Below are positions 7,892 through 15,968 of a stretch of 33,792 nucleotides of DNA, one piece after another. The notes beneath the pieces are model-generated. The model was not told where the DNA came from and ran no database searches. It worked only from the letters and a program-made list of their open reading frames with translations. The stretch comes from Cyanobacteria bacterium REEB417 (lineage in GTDB: Bacteria; Cyanobacteriota; Cyanobacteriia; PCC-6307; Cyanobiaceae), in assembly GCA_018970945.1 (NCBI GenBank), contig JAGWVJ010000021.1:1-33792 (forward strand). Reading direction: 5' to 3'. The position numbers were made by a program, and so were the translations under genes. Numbering within the stretch: the first letter of the stretch is position 1; the number at the start of each line of letters is the position of its first letter.

Positions 7892-10800
7892 TCAGACCAG
7901 GGCTGCGGCCTTCTCGGCCAGGCCCATGCTGGCCTTCTCGCTGGGGGGGAGCAGCACCTTGAAGCGGGAGATGGCACCTGGCCAATCGGCAAGCAATGCA
8001 GCCGCCCTGGCACTGCCTGTCGCCTGCAGATGGGCCTCGAGCAGGGGCTTCAGCACGGCCTCCTGCTCGGGGGTGGAGAGGGGGCAGATCGCCACGATCT
8101 CGTGGTTCACCCTTTCGGCCAGGCCACCGGTGTCATCAAGGATGAAGGCCACACCACCGGTCATGCCGGCGCCGACGTTGCGGCCGGTGCTGCCCAGCAC
8201 CACCACGACACCACCGGTCATGTACTCGCAGCAGTGGTCACCGACTCCCTCGACCACGGCGTGGCAGCCGCTGTTGCGCACCGCAAAGCGCTCACCGGCC
8301 CGGCCCAGGGCCAACAGTTCACCGCCGGTGGCTCCATAGAGGCAGGTGTTGCCCAGGATCACCTGATCACCGGGATCCTGCACCGCAGCAGGGGGGACCA
8401 CGGTGATGCGGCCGCTGTTGATGCCCTTGCCGACGTAGTCGTTGGCCTCGCCGACCAGGCGCACGTTCATGCCCTGGAGCACGAAGGCGCCAAAGCTCTG
8501 GCCGGCGGCCCCTTCAAAGGTCAGATCGAGCTGACCACCAAAACCGCGGTTGCCATGGCGAGCAGCGATCTCCCCGGCGATGCGGGCGCAGACGCTGCGG
8601 TCGGTATTGACGATCGACGCGGTGCGGGCGACGCGGCCGTGGCCGTCGATGGCGGCCATGACTTGGGCGTCGGCCAGCAGCTGGTCTTCAAGGATCGGAC
8701 CATTGCCATGGGCCTCGGTCTCGTGCTGCAGCCAACGGCGATCGCCAGCTGCGGCAATCGGCTCGAGCAGACAGCTCAGGTCGAGGGCCTGGGTCTTGGC
8801 CAGGGCCACCTGGCGCGGCTGCAGCAGCTCACTGCGGCCGATCAGGTCCTCGAGCCGGGCCACACCCAGCACGCTGAGCAGCTGGCGCACCTCTTCGGCC
8901 ACATAAAGGAAAAAATTGACCACGTGCTCGGGGATGCCCGTGAAGCGCTTGCGCAGGGCCTCCTTCTGGGTGGCGACGCCCACCGGGCAGTTGTTGGTGT
9001 GGCAGACGCGGGCCATGATGCAACCCTCGGCGATCATCGCCACCGAGCCGAAGCCGTACTCCTCGGCTCCGAGCAGGGCGGCAATCATCACGTCCCAGCC
9101 GGTCTTGAGGCCGCCGTCGGCCCGCAGCAGCACCCGATCGCGCAGGCCGTTCTCGAGCAGGGAGCGGTGAACCTCGCTGAGTCCAAGCTCCCAGGGGCTA
9201 CCGGCGTGCTTGATCGAGCTGAGCGGTGAGGCGCCGGTGCCGCCGTCGTGACCGGAGATCTGGATCACGTCGGCGTTGGCCTTGGCCACCCCGGCGGCAA
9301 TGGTGCCGATGCCGATCTCGGCCACCAGCTTGACGCTCACCCGGGCGGAGGGGTGCACCTGGTGCAGGTCGTAGATCAACTGGGCCAGATCCTCGATCGA
9401 ATAAATGTCGTGATGGGGTGGCGGTGAGATCAGGCCGACGCCGGGCTTGCTGTTGCGCAACCAGGCGATGTAGGGGTCGACCTTGGGACCGGGCAACTGG
9501 CCGCCTTCACCGGGCTTGGCCCCCTGGGCCACCTTGATCTCGAGCTGGCGACCGCTGCGCAGGTATTCGGGGGTGACCCCGAAGCGGCCCGAGGCGATCT
9601 GCTTGATCGCCGAGCAGGCGGTGTCGCCATTTCGGAGGCCCTTGATGCTGGGCAGGGTGGCCGAATGACCCTCAGCATCGACATCATGGAGCACGTGGAA
9701 ACGGGCTGGATCTTCGCCACCTTCGCCGCTGTTGCTCTTGCCGCCGATTCGATTCATGGCCACCGCTAGCACCTCATGGGCCTCGCGCGAGAGGGCCCCG
9801 AGGCTCATGCCCCCGGTGCAGAAGCGGCTGCAGATGCTTTCGATGCTCTCGACCTGATCGAGGGGCAGCGGACTGGTTGCCGGCCTGAGCTCGAGCAAAT
9901 CGCGCAGGGCCGTGACCGGCCGGTTCTCAAGCAGGGTCTTGTAGGTCGTGAAATGGTCGTAGCCAGGGCCGGCCGCCACGGCAGCGTGCAGGGCCTTGGC
10001 CATCTCCGGGCTGTTGAGGTGGTACTCGCCACCGGTGCGGTACTGCACAAAGCCCATGAACTCGAGCTTGCTGCGGTTCAGCTCGGGGAAGGCCTTGGCA
10101 TGAATCGCCAGTGTCTCGCTGGCCAGATCGGTCAGGCTTAGGCCCGCCACCCTGCTGGTGGTGCCTTTGAACGCCAATGCGATCAGGTCAGCGCCGATGC
10201 CGATCGCCTCAAAGATCTGGGCACCGTGGTAACTGGCCAACAACGAGATGCCGATCTTGGAGAGGATCTTGCGCAGGCCGTCTTCGAGGGCCTGGCGCAC
10301 GTTCGCCTGGGCCCGATCAGGCGTCAGTTCCGGCAGCTTGCCGGTCTCGATCAGCTTCTGGGTGCGGGGATTGGCCAGCCAGTGGCGGGTGGTTTCCCAC
10401 GCCAGCCAGGGGCACACGGCGCTGGCGCCATAGCCAATCAGGCAAGCCAGGTGATGGGTGCTCCAGCACTGGGCGGTCTCGACCACGATCGAGGCTTCAA
10501 GCCGCAGGCCGGCCCGCAGCAGATGGTGGTGCACCGCGCCGGTGGCCAGAAGCGGCGGCAGGGTGGTGATGGTGGCATTGATCCCGCCGAGCTGGCCATC
10601 GAGACCAAGACGATCGCTGAGCACCAGCACGCGGGCGCCGGCGCGCACGGCGGTTTCGGCTTGGTCGCAAAGGCGCCGCACCGCCGCCTCCAGGGCAGTC
10701 GGGCCGTCGACCACCGGCATCAGTGTTGACAGCGTGGTCGCTGCCAGCCCATGGCGGCCCAGATCCGCCAACTCGGCCTCATTGAGGACCGGCGAATCGA

Positions 10801-12505
10801 GGTGCAGCACGGCCGCGGCCTGCGGCTGGGGCCGTAGGGCCGAGCGGCGCTGGCCGAGATGCATCTCCAGGCTCATCACCAGCTTTTCGCGCAACGGGTC
10901 GATCGGCGGGTTGGTGACCTGGGCGAAACGCTGCTTGAAATAGTCGTAAAGCAGATGGGGCTTGCCCGAGAGCACCGCCAGAGGAATGTCGTCGCCCATG
11001 CAGTAGGTCGGCTCCTTACCCCCGCCGGCCATGTCTTCGATCACGAGTTCCAGATCTTCGGCGCCGAAGCCCGAAGCGCTCTGCAACCGCAACAGCTCCA
11101 GATCTCCGAGATGGCGATGCTGATCCCAGGGCTGGGCACACAGGTTGCGGCGGTGCTGGGCCAGCCACTCGCCGTAGGGATGGCGGCCGGCCGCTTCAGC
11201 CTTGACCTCCCAGTTACGCAGCAAACGTCCGCGGTCGAGATCGACCGCCAGCATCTGACCGGGGCCAAGACGCCCCTTTTCGAGGATGCGGCTTTCCTCG
11301 AGCTCGACCACTCCGGTCTCAGAGCCCATCACCACATAGCCATCGTTGGTGATGCAGTAGCGGGCCGGGCGCAGCCCGTTGCGATCCAGGGTGGCGCCGA
11401 CGGTGTGGCCATCGGCGAACACCAGCAGGGCCGGACCATCCCAGGGCTCCTGCAGACAGGCGTTGTACTCGTACATGGCCCGGATCTCAGGCTTGTCATC
11501 GAGTTCGGGCTGGTCCCTGAAGGCCTCGGGCACCAGGGTCAACAGGCTGTCGGTGATCGGCCGGCCACTGCGCACCAGCAGTTCGAGCGTGGCGTCGAGG
11601 TTGGCCGAATCGCTGAAGGCCGGGTTCACCAAGGGCCGCAGGTCGCCGGCGGCATCGCCCCAGACCGCTTCAAGATTGGCCTCGGCGGCACTGGCCCAGT
11701 TGATATTGCCCAGGAGGGTATTGATCTCGCCGTTGTGGCCCAACAACCGCATCGGCTGGGCCAGGGGCCAACGGGGCAGGGTGTTGGTACTGAAGCGGCG
11801 GTGATACACCGCAAAGCTGACGGCAAAGCGTGGATCGCGCAGGTCGCCATAGAAGTGCGGCAGCACCGCCGAGCGCACCATGCCCTTGTAAACGACGGTG
11901 CGACAGCTGATCGAAGCGAAATAAAGGTCACCGCTGGCAGCTCCCCAGACCGCCCGGGTGCGGTCGACGGCTCGCCTGCGCAGGCGAAACAGCAGGGCCT
12001 CGAGGGCATCGCCATCGATGGCTGAACCGGCAGCCACGAGCCAATGGGCGATGTGGGGAGCCGTGTCGCGGGCGAGCGGGCCCAGCACGGTGGTATCAAC
12101 CGGCACATCGCGCCAGCCCAGGCTGCTCAAGCCGAGGGTCTGGGCCTCCTCTTCGCAGAACCGGATGGCCTGGTCGCGGCGAGTCGAATCAGTGGGCAGA
12201 AACACCGTGGCCAGTCCGCGCAGCTGGCCACAGGAGGCCTGGGCAGCGGACCAGACCGCCTCGTAGTAGGTCCAGGGAATGGCGCAGAGCACGCCGGCGC
12301 CGTCGCCCGAATCGCCGTCGCCACCGCACCCGCCGCGGTGCTCCATGCAGTCAAGACCTCGCAGGGCCTGCTGCAGCACCCAGTGGCTGGCTTCACCGCC
12401 CAGATGGGCCAGAAAGCCCACGCCACAGGCATCCCTTTCCCCGGCCACCGCCGCTGGAGCGGCACTGTCGCGATGGGGCCAGACGGGTTGGGGGAATGCA
12501 GGCAT
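7892..12505 (-). CDS. glsF: Ferredoxin-dependent glutamate synthase (GOGAT), large single-chain form
   Basis: The enzyme converts glutamine and 2-oxoglutarate to two glutamates, the second step of ammonium assimilation. The product has about 1537 residues. A short propeptide precedes Cys27 (ERDACGVGF), the catalytic N-terminal nucleophile of the class II glutaminase domain; then come the central domain, the FMN-binding TIM barrel (GGKSNSGEGGED, QISGHDGGTGASP), the 3Fe-4S ligands Cys1162, Cys1168 and Cys1173 (CX5CX4C) and the C-terminal GXG beta-helix. I call it ferredoxin-dependent because the small NAD(P)H subunit gene gltD is not adjacent and cyanobacteria usually have this form; gltB cannot be excluded. 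ATG 12505 is preferred over an in-frame GTG at 12523 that lies in a 13-bp duplicated leader sequence. Confidence 0.95.
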   Translation of the reverse strand: MPAFPQPVWPHRDSAAPAAVAGERDACGVGFLAHLGGEASHWVLQQALRGLDCMEHRGGCGGDGDSGDGAGVLCAIPWTYYEAVWSAAQASCGQLRGLATVFLPTDSTRRDQAIRFCEEEAQTLGLSSLGWRDVPVDTTVLGPLARDTAPHIAHWLVAAGSAIDGDALEALLFRLRRRAVDRTRAVWGAASGDLYFASISCRTVVYKGMVRSAVLPHFYGDLRDPRFAVSFAVYHRRFSTNTLPRWPLAQPMRLLGHNGEINTLLGNINWASAAEANLEAVWGDAAGDLRPLVNPAFSDSANLDATLELLVRSGRPITDSLLTLVPEAFRDQPELDDKPEIRAMYEYNACLQEPWDGPALLVFADGHTVGATLDRNGLRPARYCITNDGYVVMGSETGVVELEESRILEKGRLGPGQMLAVDLDRGRLLRNWEVKAEAAGRHPYGEWLAQHRRNLCAQPWDQHRHLGDLELLRLQSASGFGAEDLELVIEDMAGGGKEPTYCMGDDIPLAVLSGKPHLLYDYFKQRFAQVTNPPIDPLREKLVMSLEMHLGQRRSALRPQPQAAAVLHLDSPVLNEAELADLGRHGLAATTLSTLMPVVDGPTALEAAVRRLCDQAETAVRAGARVLVLSDRLGLDGQLGGINATITTLPPLLATGAVHHHLLRAGLRLEASIVVETAQCWSTHHLACLIGYGASAVCPWLAWETTRHWLANPRTQKLIETGKLPELTPDRAQANVRQALEDGLRKILSKIGISLLASYHGAQIFEAIGIGADLIALAFKGTTSRVAGLSLTDLASETLAIHAKAFPELNRSKLEFMGFVQYRTGGEYHLNSPEMAKALHAAVAAGPGYDHFTTYKTLLENRPVTALRDLLELRPATSPLPLDQVESIESICSRFCTGGMSLGALSREAHEVLAVAMNRIGGKSNSGEGGEDPARFHVLHDVDAEGHSATLPSIKGLRNGDTACSAIKQIASGRFGVTPEYLRSGRQLEIKVAQGAKPGEGGQLPGPKVDPYIAWLRNSKPGVGLISPPPHHDIYSIEDLAQLIYDLHQVHPSARVSVKLVAEIGIGTIAAGVAKANADVIQISGHDGGTGASPLSSIKHAGSPWELGLSEVHRSLLENGLRDRVLLRADGGLKTGWDVMIAALLGAEEYGFGSVAMIAEGCIMARVCHTNNCPVGVATQKEALRKRFTGIPEHVVNFFLYVAEEVRQLLSVLGVARLEDLIGRSELLQPRQVALAKTQALDLSCLLEPIAAAGDRRWLQHETEAHGNGPILEDQLLADAQVMAAIDGHGRVARTASIVNTDRSVCARIAGEIAARHGNRGFGGQLDLTFEGAAGQSFGAFVLQGMNVRLVGEANDYVGKGINSGRITVVPPAAVQDPGDQVILGNTCLYGATGGELLALGRAGERFAVRNSGCHAVVEGVGDHCCEYMTGGVVVVLGSTGRNVGAGMTGGVAFILDDTGGLAERVNHEIVAICPLSTPEQEAVLKPLLEAHLQATGSARAAALLADWPGAISRFKVLLPPSEKASMGLAEKAAALV

Positions 12506-12521
12506 GGACCAGGTTCTCGAC

Positions 12522-12547
12522 ACCAGTGATGCAGACCAGTGATGCAG
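12522..12547. repeat. Perfect 13-bp tandem duplication in the glutamate synthase leader
   Basis: ACCAGTGATGCAG occurs twice back to back (12522-12534 and 12535-12547), just upstream of the glsF start. It looks like a recent slippage duplication. It lies in the 151-bp divergent gap shared with the gene starting at 12657, so it alters spacing in a promoter or leader region. Confidence 0.9.
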
Positions 12548-12656
12548 CCGACCCGCAACAGCAGCCCGCAGGCAGAACCGTTGGCGAAGGCACAGCCTTG
12601 GATCTTAAGGATCCGCTGATCACCGCTAGGTTGCGTCTCGATCGGTTGCAGATGCG

Positions 12657-14492
12657 ATGCCCCCGGCAGCTGTGCTCCTTGCCCTGCTGGCATCGCTCCA
12701 CACCGGCCGTCCGCTGGTGCCGCCGCCCCCCCTGCCACCGCAGATCGTGCCTGGTGACGGCCGGACAGCCGGCCGCAGCGGCGCCAGCCTTGGGCTCAAC
12801 GGTGAGCTGCAGCAAGCCCGCTGGCAGCTCAGCGGCAGCACGACAGATCCCAGCCAGCTCTGGCTGCCGCTGGAGGTTCTGCAGAATCAGCTCGGCGTGC
12901 AGAGCCGCAGCCTGGCGTCGGGGGGGCTGCAGCTGAACTGGTTCGGCCGAGAACGGGACGTGCCACCCGATGGCCTGCGGCCTCTCGATGATGAAGTGGC
13001 CATCGATGCGGCGGCCCTGCTCCGCGATGCAGGCGTAACGATCGCGGTCACAGGCGACAGGCTCAGCCTGACGCTACCGCCGACCCGGTTGCTCGACGTG
13101 CGCAGCTCCAGCACCGCTGAAGCGCGGCGGATCGTGCTGGATCTGGCTGGCCAGGCCTTGGTGCGGCGGGATGGGGAGCGACTCTGGCTGAGCCTGCTCA
13201 GCACCCCCGCCCAGCAATCCGAACTCAACCGGCTGGGCCTGACGGTGCAGCAGACCAACACAGCGCTGGGTGTGCAGATGAGGTCCAGCGCTCCACCGCG
13301 TCTTCTGACGCTGGGCGATCCGGCCAGGATCGTGATCGATCTGGCCCCTGGCCCAGCTGCTGCCGCCCAGCCTGCCCAGCCGGACGATCCACGCCTGCTG
13401 GCGTTGCTGGGCCGCGATCTGCACTGGGACCAGCAGGTGCATGGCGCCATCAGATTGAACGCCGTGCGCCTCGATCCCCGCAACAGGACCCTGGAACTGA
13501 GGCCTCTCACCCGCAGTGGCGGCATGGAGGGCCTGAGCTCCCTGCAGCAGCTGGCCGCCCGCGAAGACGCGCTGGTTGCCATCAATGGCGGCTTTTTCAA
13601 CCGGGTCAAGAAACTGCCCCTGGGCGCCCTGCGTGTGGAGGGCCGCTGGCTGTCCGGGCCGATCCTCAGCCGCGGAGTGGTGGCCTGGTCCCCCGGCACC
13701 ATGCCGCGCTTCGGCCGTCTGAGCCTGAATGAAGCGATCATCGATCCCGATGGCAACAGCAGGCCCATCTCGCTGATCAACAGTGGCTATCTCCAACGCG
13801 GACTGAGCCGCTACACCGCCGACTGGGGTCCCACCTACCGGGCTCTCAGCGGCGACGAACGGGCGCTGGTGATCCAGAACGGACGGGTGGTGCGCCTGTG
13901 GAACAGCGGCGAACTGGATCAGGGCGTGCCGCTGCGGTCCGGCGAAATCCTGGTGGTGGCCCGGGGTGGTACCGAACTGCCCTGGGAGGTAGGCACCACC
14001 CTGACGATCACGGCGCGCAACAGGGACCCGCTGGCCGAGGCCCCCTTCGTGATCGGCGGCGGGCCACTACTGCTGCAGAACGGTCGAATCGTGCTGAACG
14101 GGTCGCTGGAGAAGTTCAGCTCCTCCTTTCTGGAGCAGGGTGCTCCGCGCACGGTGGTCGCCGGCGATGGAACCCAGCTCTGGCTGATCACCCTCGAAGG
14201 CATCGGCAACGCCGGCCCCAGCCTGGGGGAAACCGCCATCCTGTTGCGGCGACTGGGCCTGAAGGAGGCGCTGAACCTTGACGGCGGCAGCTCCACCGGC
14301 CTGGTGCTGGGAGGCGTGATGACCGTCAAGGGGCGGGGCGTCGCCGGGGCGGTTCACCACGGCCTCGGCCTGGTGCCGGCCACGGCGCAGGCCTGCCGGC
14401 CAGATGCACGCCGTGACGGCAGCGCTCCCCTTGGCGACTGCCAGAGTGGACAAAGTTTGAGCCGCGGCGCCAGAGCGGCCCCTCTGCCATGA
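12657..14492 (+). CDS. Exported phosphodiester glycosidase (NAGPA-like) domain protein
   Basis: The 611-residue product starts with a hydrophobic Ala/Leu signal segment and a Pro-rich stretch. Residues about 45-240 resemble copper-amine-oxidase-N/AMIN-type beta domains (LWLPLEVLQNQLG, ARRIVLDLAGQAL, PARIVIDLAPG), which usually bind cell-wall polymers. The C-terminal half, about 290-570, is a phosphodiester glycosidase (DUF2233/NAGPA) domain with AINGGFF at about 308-314, FVIGGGPLLL, and the conserved NLDGGSSTGLVL around Asp542. In mammals this domain uncovers mannose-6-phosphate; bacterial members are thought to act on surface glycans. The substrate here is unknown. It is divergent from glsF and overlaps the next gene by ATGA, implying coupled translation. 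Confidence 0.88.
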   Translation: MPPAAVLLALLASLHTGRPLVPPPPLPPQIVPGDGRTAGRSGASLGLNGELQQARWQLSGSTTDPSQLWLPLEVLQNQLGVQSRSLASGGLQLNWFGRERDVPPDGLRPLDDEVAIDAAALLRDAGVTIAVTGDRLSLTLPPTRLLDVRSSSTAEARRIVLDLAGQALVRRDGERLWLSLLSTPAQQSELNRLGLTVQQTNTALGVQMRSSAPPRLLTLGDPARIVIDLAPGPAAAAQPAQPDDPRLLALLGRDLHWDQQVHGAIRLNAVRLDPRNRTLELRPLTRSGGMEGLSSLQQLAAREDALVAINGGFFNRVKKLPLGALRVEGRWLSGPILSRGVVAWSPGTMPRFGRLSLNEAIIDPDGNSRPISLINSGYLQRGLSRYTADWGPTYRALSGDERALVIQNGRVVRLWNSGELDQGVPLRSGEILVVARGGTELPWEVGTTLTITARNRDPLAEAPFVIGGGPLLLQNGRIVLNGSLEKFSSSFLEQGAPRTVVAGDGTQLWLITLEGIGNAGPSLGETAILLRRLGLKEALNLDGGSSTGLVLGGVMTVKGRGVAGAVHHGLGLVPATAQACRPDARRDGSAPLGDCQSGQSLSRGARAAPLP

Positions 14493-14845
14493 CCAAAGGT
14501 CAGAGCCTGCACATCACCGCTGCCGCTGCAGCCGAACTGGGACGCCAGGCCGCCGTGGCCGGCACCCCCGGGATGATGCACCTTGATCTCATCGAAGGTG
14601 GCTGCGAACGCTGGACGATCCGACTGCGACCGGGGCACCTGGCAGGCGTGCCGATCGCCCGGGCCGACGGCGTCACCGTCTACGCGCCTGAACAGCAGTG
14701 GACCCACCTCTGCGGCGTCTGCCTCGATTACCGCGGCGATCTCAGCGGAGGGGGTTTTCTTGTGCACCCCCCCGAAGGGCAGAGCAGCTGCGCCTGCGGT
14801 GCAGCCTACGGGCCCCTGGTCCGTGGGGGGTCGGTGACGCAGTAA
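14489..14845 (+). CDS. Divergent A-type (HesB/IscA-like) Fe-S carrier domain protein
   Basis: The 118-residue product follows the A-type carrier layout: ITAAAAAEL helix, a GGC motif at Cys39 where IscA/SufA have GGCSG, and C-terminal LSGGGFLVHPP followed by SCACG (Cys101, Cys103), equivalent to the CGCG pair. Those three cysteines are the usual cluster ligands, so Fe-S or iron binding is likely. Unusually it also has Cys75 and Cys78 in a CGVC motif just before the DYRGDLSGGG segment, where canonical members have none. It is coupled by ATGA to the upstream glycosidase-like gene and ends about 80 nt before rpsL. The targets of this paralogue are unknown. Confidence 0.82.
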   Translation: MTKGQSLHITAAAAAELGRQAAVAGTPGMMHLDLIEGGCERWTIRLRPGHLAGVPIARADGVTVYAPEQQWTHLCGVCLDYRGDLSGGGFLVHPPEGQSSCACGAAYGPLVRGGSVTQ

Positions 14846-14923
14846 GGTGGCGGATTGTCGCTGTCGGTCGGTCGACCGAATCGCGTCTTCCGATCCTGTT
14901 CGCCGACCCGTACCCGGTCCTCG

Positions 14924-15298
14924 ATGCCCACCATCCAGCAGCTGATCCGCACTGAACGGCAGCGCCTGACTCGCAAGACCAAATCCCCGGCGCTGCGCGC
15001 CTGCCCCGAACGCCGGGGCGTGTGCACCCGCGTCTACACCTCGACGCCCAAGAAGCCCAATTCAGCACTGCGCAAGGTGGCCCGGGTGCGTCTCACCTCG
15101 GGCTTTGAGGTGACTGCCTACATTCCAGGAATCGGCCACAACCTGCAGGAGCATTCCGTTGTGCTCATCCGCGGTGGACGCGTCAAGGACCTGCCCGGTG
15201 TGCGATACCACATCATCCGCGGAACCCTCGACACTGCCGGTGTCAAAGACCGCCGTCAGGCCCGCTCGAAATACGGCGCCAAGACTCCCAAGGATTGA
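14924..15298 (+). CDS. rpsL: 30S ribosomal protein S12
   Basis: The 124-residue protein starting [12 protein letters not shown] is S12, at the decoding centre of the small subunit. The conserved [19 protein letters not shown] and [12 protein letters not shown] loops are intact, including the lysines whose substitution gives streptomycin resistance in other bacteria, so a sensitive-type sequence is expected. ATG 14924 gives the canonical N-terminus; the in-frame extension to 14855 does not look conserved. It is the first gene of the str cluster rpsL-rpsG-fusA-tuf-rpsJ. A small GGGG-TTGT-CCCC hairpin (15302-15313) follows the stop. Confidence 0.98.
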   Translation: MPTIQQLIRTERQRLTRKTKSPALRACPERRGVCTRVYTSTPKKPNSALRKVARVRLTSGFEVTAYIPGIGHNLQEHSVVLIRGGRVKDLPGVRYHIIRGTLDTAGVKDRRQARSKYGAKTPKD

Positions 15299-15365
15299 AC
15301 GGGGGTTGTCCCCATGATCGACGATCCAATTCACTGACACTTCACCATCTGCCTGGTTCCGGTTT

Positions 15366-15836
15366 ATGTCCCGCCGCAACGCCGCCGAAAAACGTCCGAT
15401 CCTTCCTGATCCCCAGTTCAACAGCCGCCTCGCATCGATGATCGTGGCCAGGCTGATGAAGCACGGCAAGAAGTCAACGGCTCAGAGGATCCTCTCTGAC
15501 GCTTTCGGCCTGATCGGTGAGCGCACCGGGGGCGACCCCCTCGAGCTGTTTGAGACGGCCGTCAAGAACGCCACCCCACTGGTCGAGGTTCGTGCCCGAC
15601 GGGTCGGGGGTGCCACCTACCAGGTGCCCATGGAAGTGCGTCAGGAACGGGGCACGGCCATGGCCCTGCGCTGGCTGGTCAACTTCTCACGCGCCCGCAA
15701 CGGTCGCAGCATGGCCCACAAGCTGGCCGGCGAGCTGATGGACGCAGCCAACGAAGCCGGCAGTGCCGTGCGCAAGCGCGAGGAGACGCACAAGATGGCC
15801 GAAGCCAACAAGGCTTTTGCCCACTACCGCTACTGA
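15366..15836 (+). CDS. rpsG: 30S ribosomal protein S7
   Basis: The 156-residue product [16 protein letters not shown]...HYRY is S7, which binds the 3' major domain of 16S rRNA, nucleates head assembly and lies near the E site. The length and C-terminal [14 protein letters not shown] are typical. It starts 67 nt after rpsL in the str operon order. In E. coli S7 is the translational repressor of this operon; no equivalent site can be shown here, but the gap to fusA carries two hairpins. Confidence 0.98.
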   Translation: MSRRNAAEKRPILPDPQFNSRLASMIVARLMKHGKKSTAQRILSDAFGLIGERTGGDPLELFETAVKNATPLVEVRARRVGGATYQVPMEVRQERGTAMALRWLVNFSRARNGRSMAHKLAGELMDAANEAGSAVRKREETHKMAEANKAFAHYRY

Positions 15837-15846
15837 TGCCAACCAC

Positions 15847-15914
15847 GGTCTGAGTTCCTGGGCAGTCAGACCATCACTTTCCTGTTGCCACGCCTTGCCT
15901 CAACCTTTGAGGCA
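15847..15914 (+). promoter_or_regulatory. Two perfect hairpins between rpsG and fusA
   Basis: First stem: GGTCTGA at 15847-15853 pairs with TCAGACC at 15866-15872 (7 bp, 12-nt loop). Second: TGCCTCAA at 15896-15903 pairs with TTGAGGCA at 15907-15914 (8 bp, 3-nt loop). Neither is followed by a T-run, so they are not classic terminators. They may be processing, attenuation or protein-binding sites that let fusA be expressed apart from rpsL-rpsG. A TAGAGT hexamer at 15926-15931 could be a -10, without a matching -35. Confidence 0.5.
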
Positions 15915-15968
15915 GTCCCGCTCTGTAGAGTGACGCCCGCCTTTTGATTTTCCTCCCGGAGACCCCAC

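Noticed and set aside
8030-12025. Several 390-400-codon plus-strand frames inside glutamate synthase
   Set aside because: These are antisense shadows of an intact multidomain enzyme, with biased composition and no recognisable motif.
12505-12523. GTG 12523 as the glutamate synthase start
   Set aside because: It arises inside a 13-bp duplication and adds only six residues to the propeptide; ATG 12505 is simpler. It cannot be excluded without protein data.
12600-12656. NtcA-type GTA-N8-TAC site between glutamate synthase and the divergent gene
   Set aside because: I looked for the nitrogen-control palindrome and found no acceptable match.
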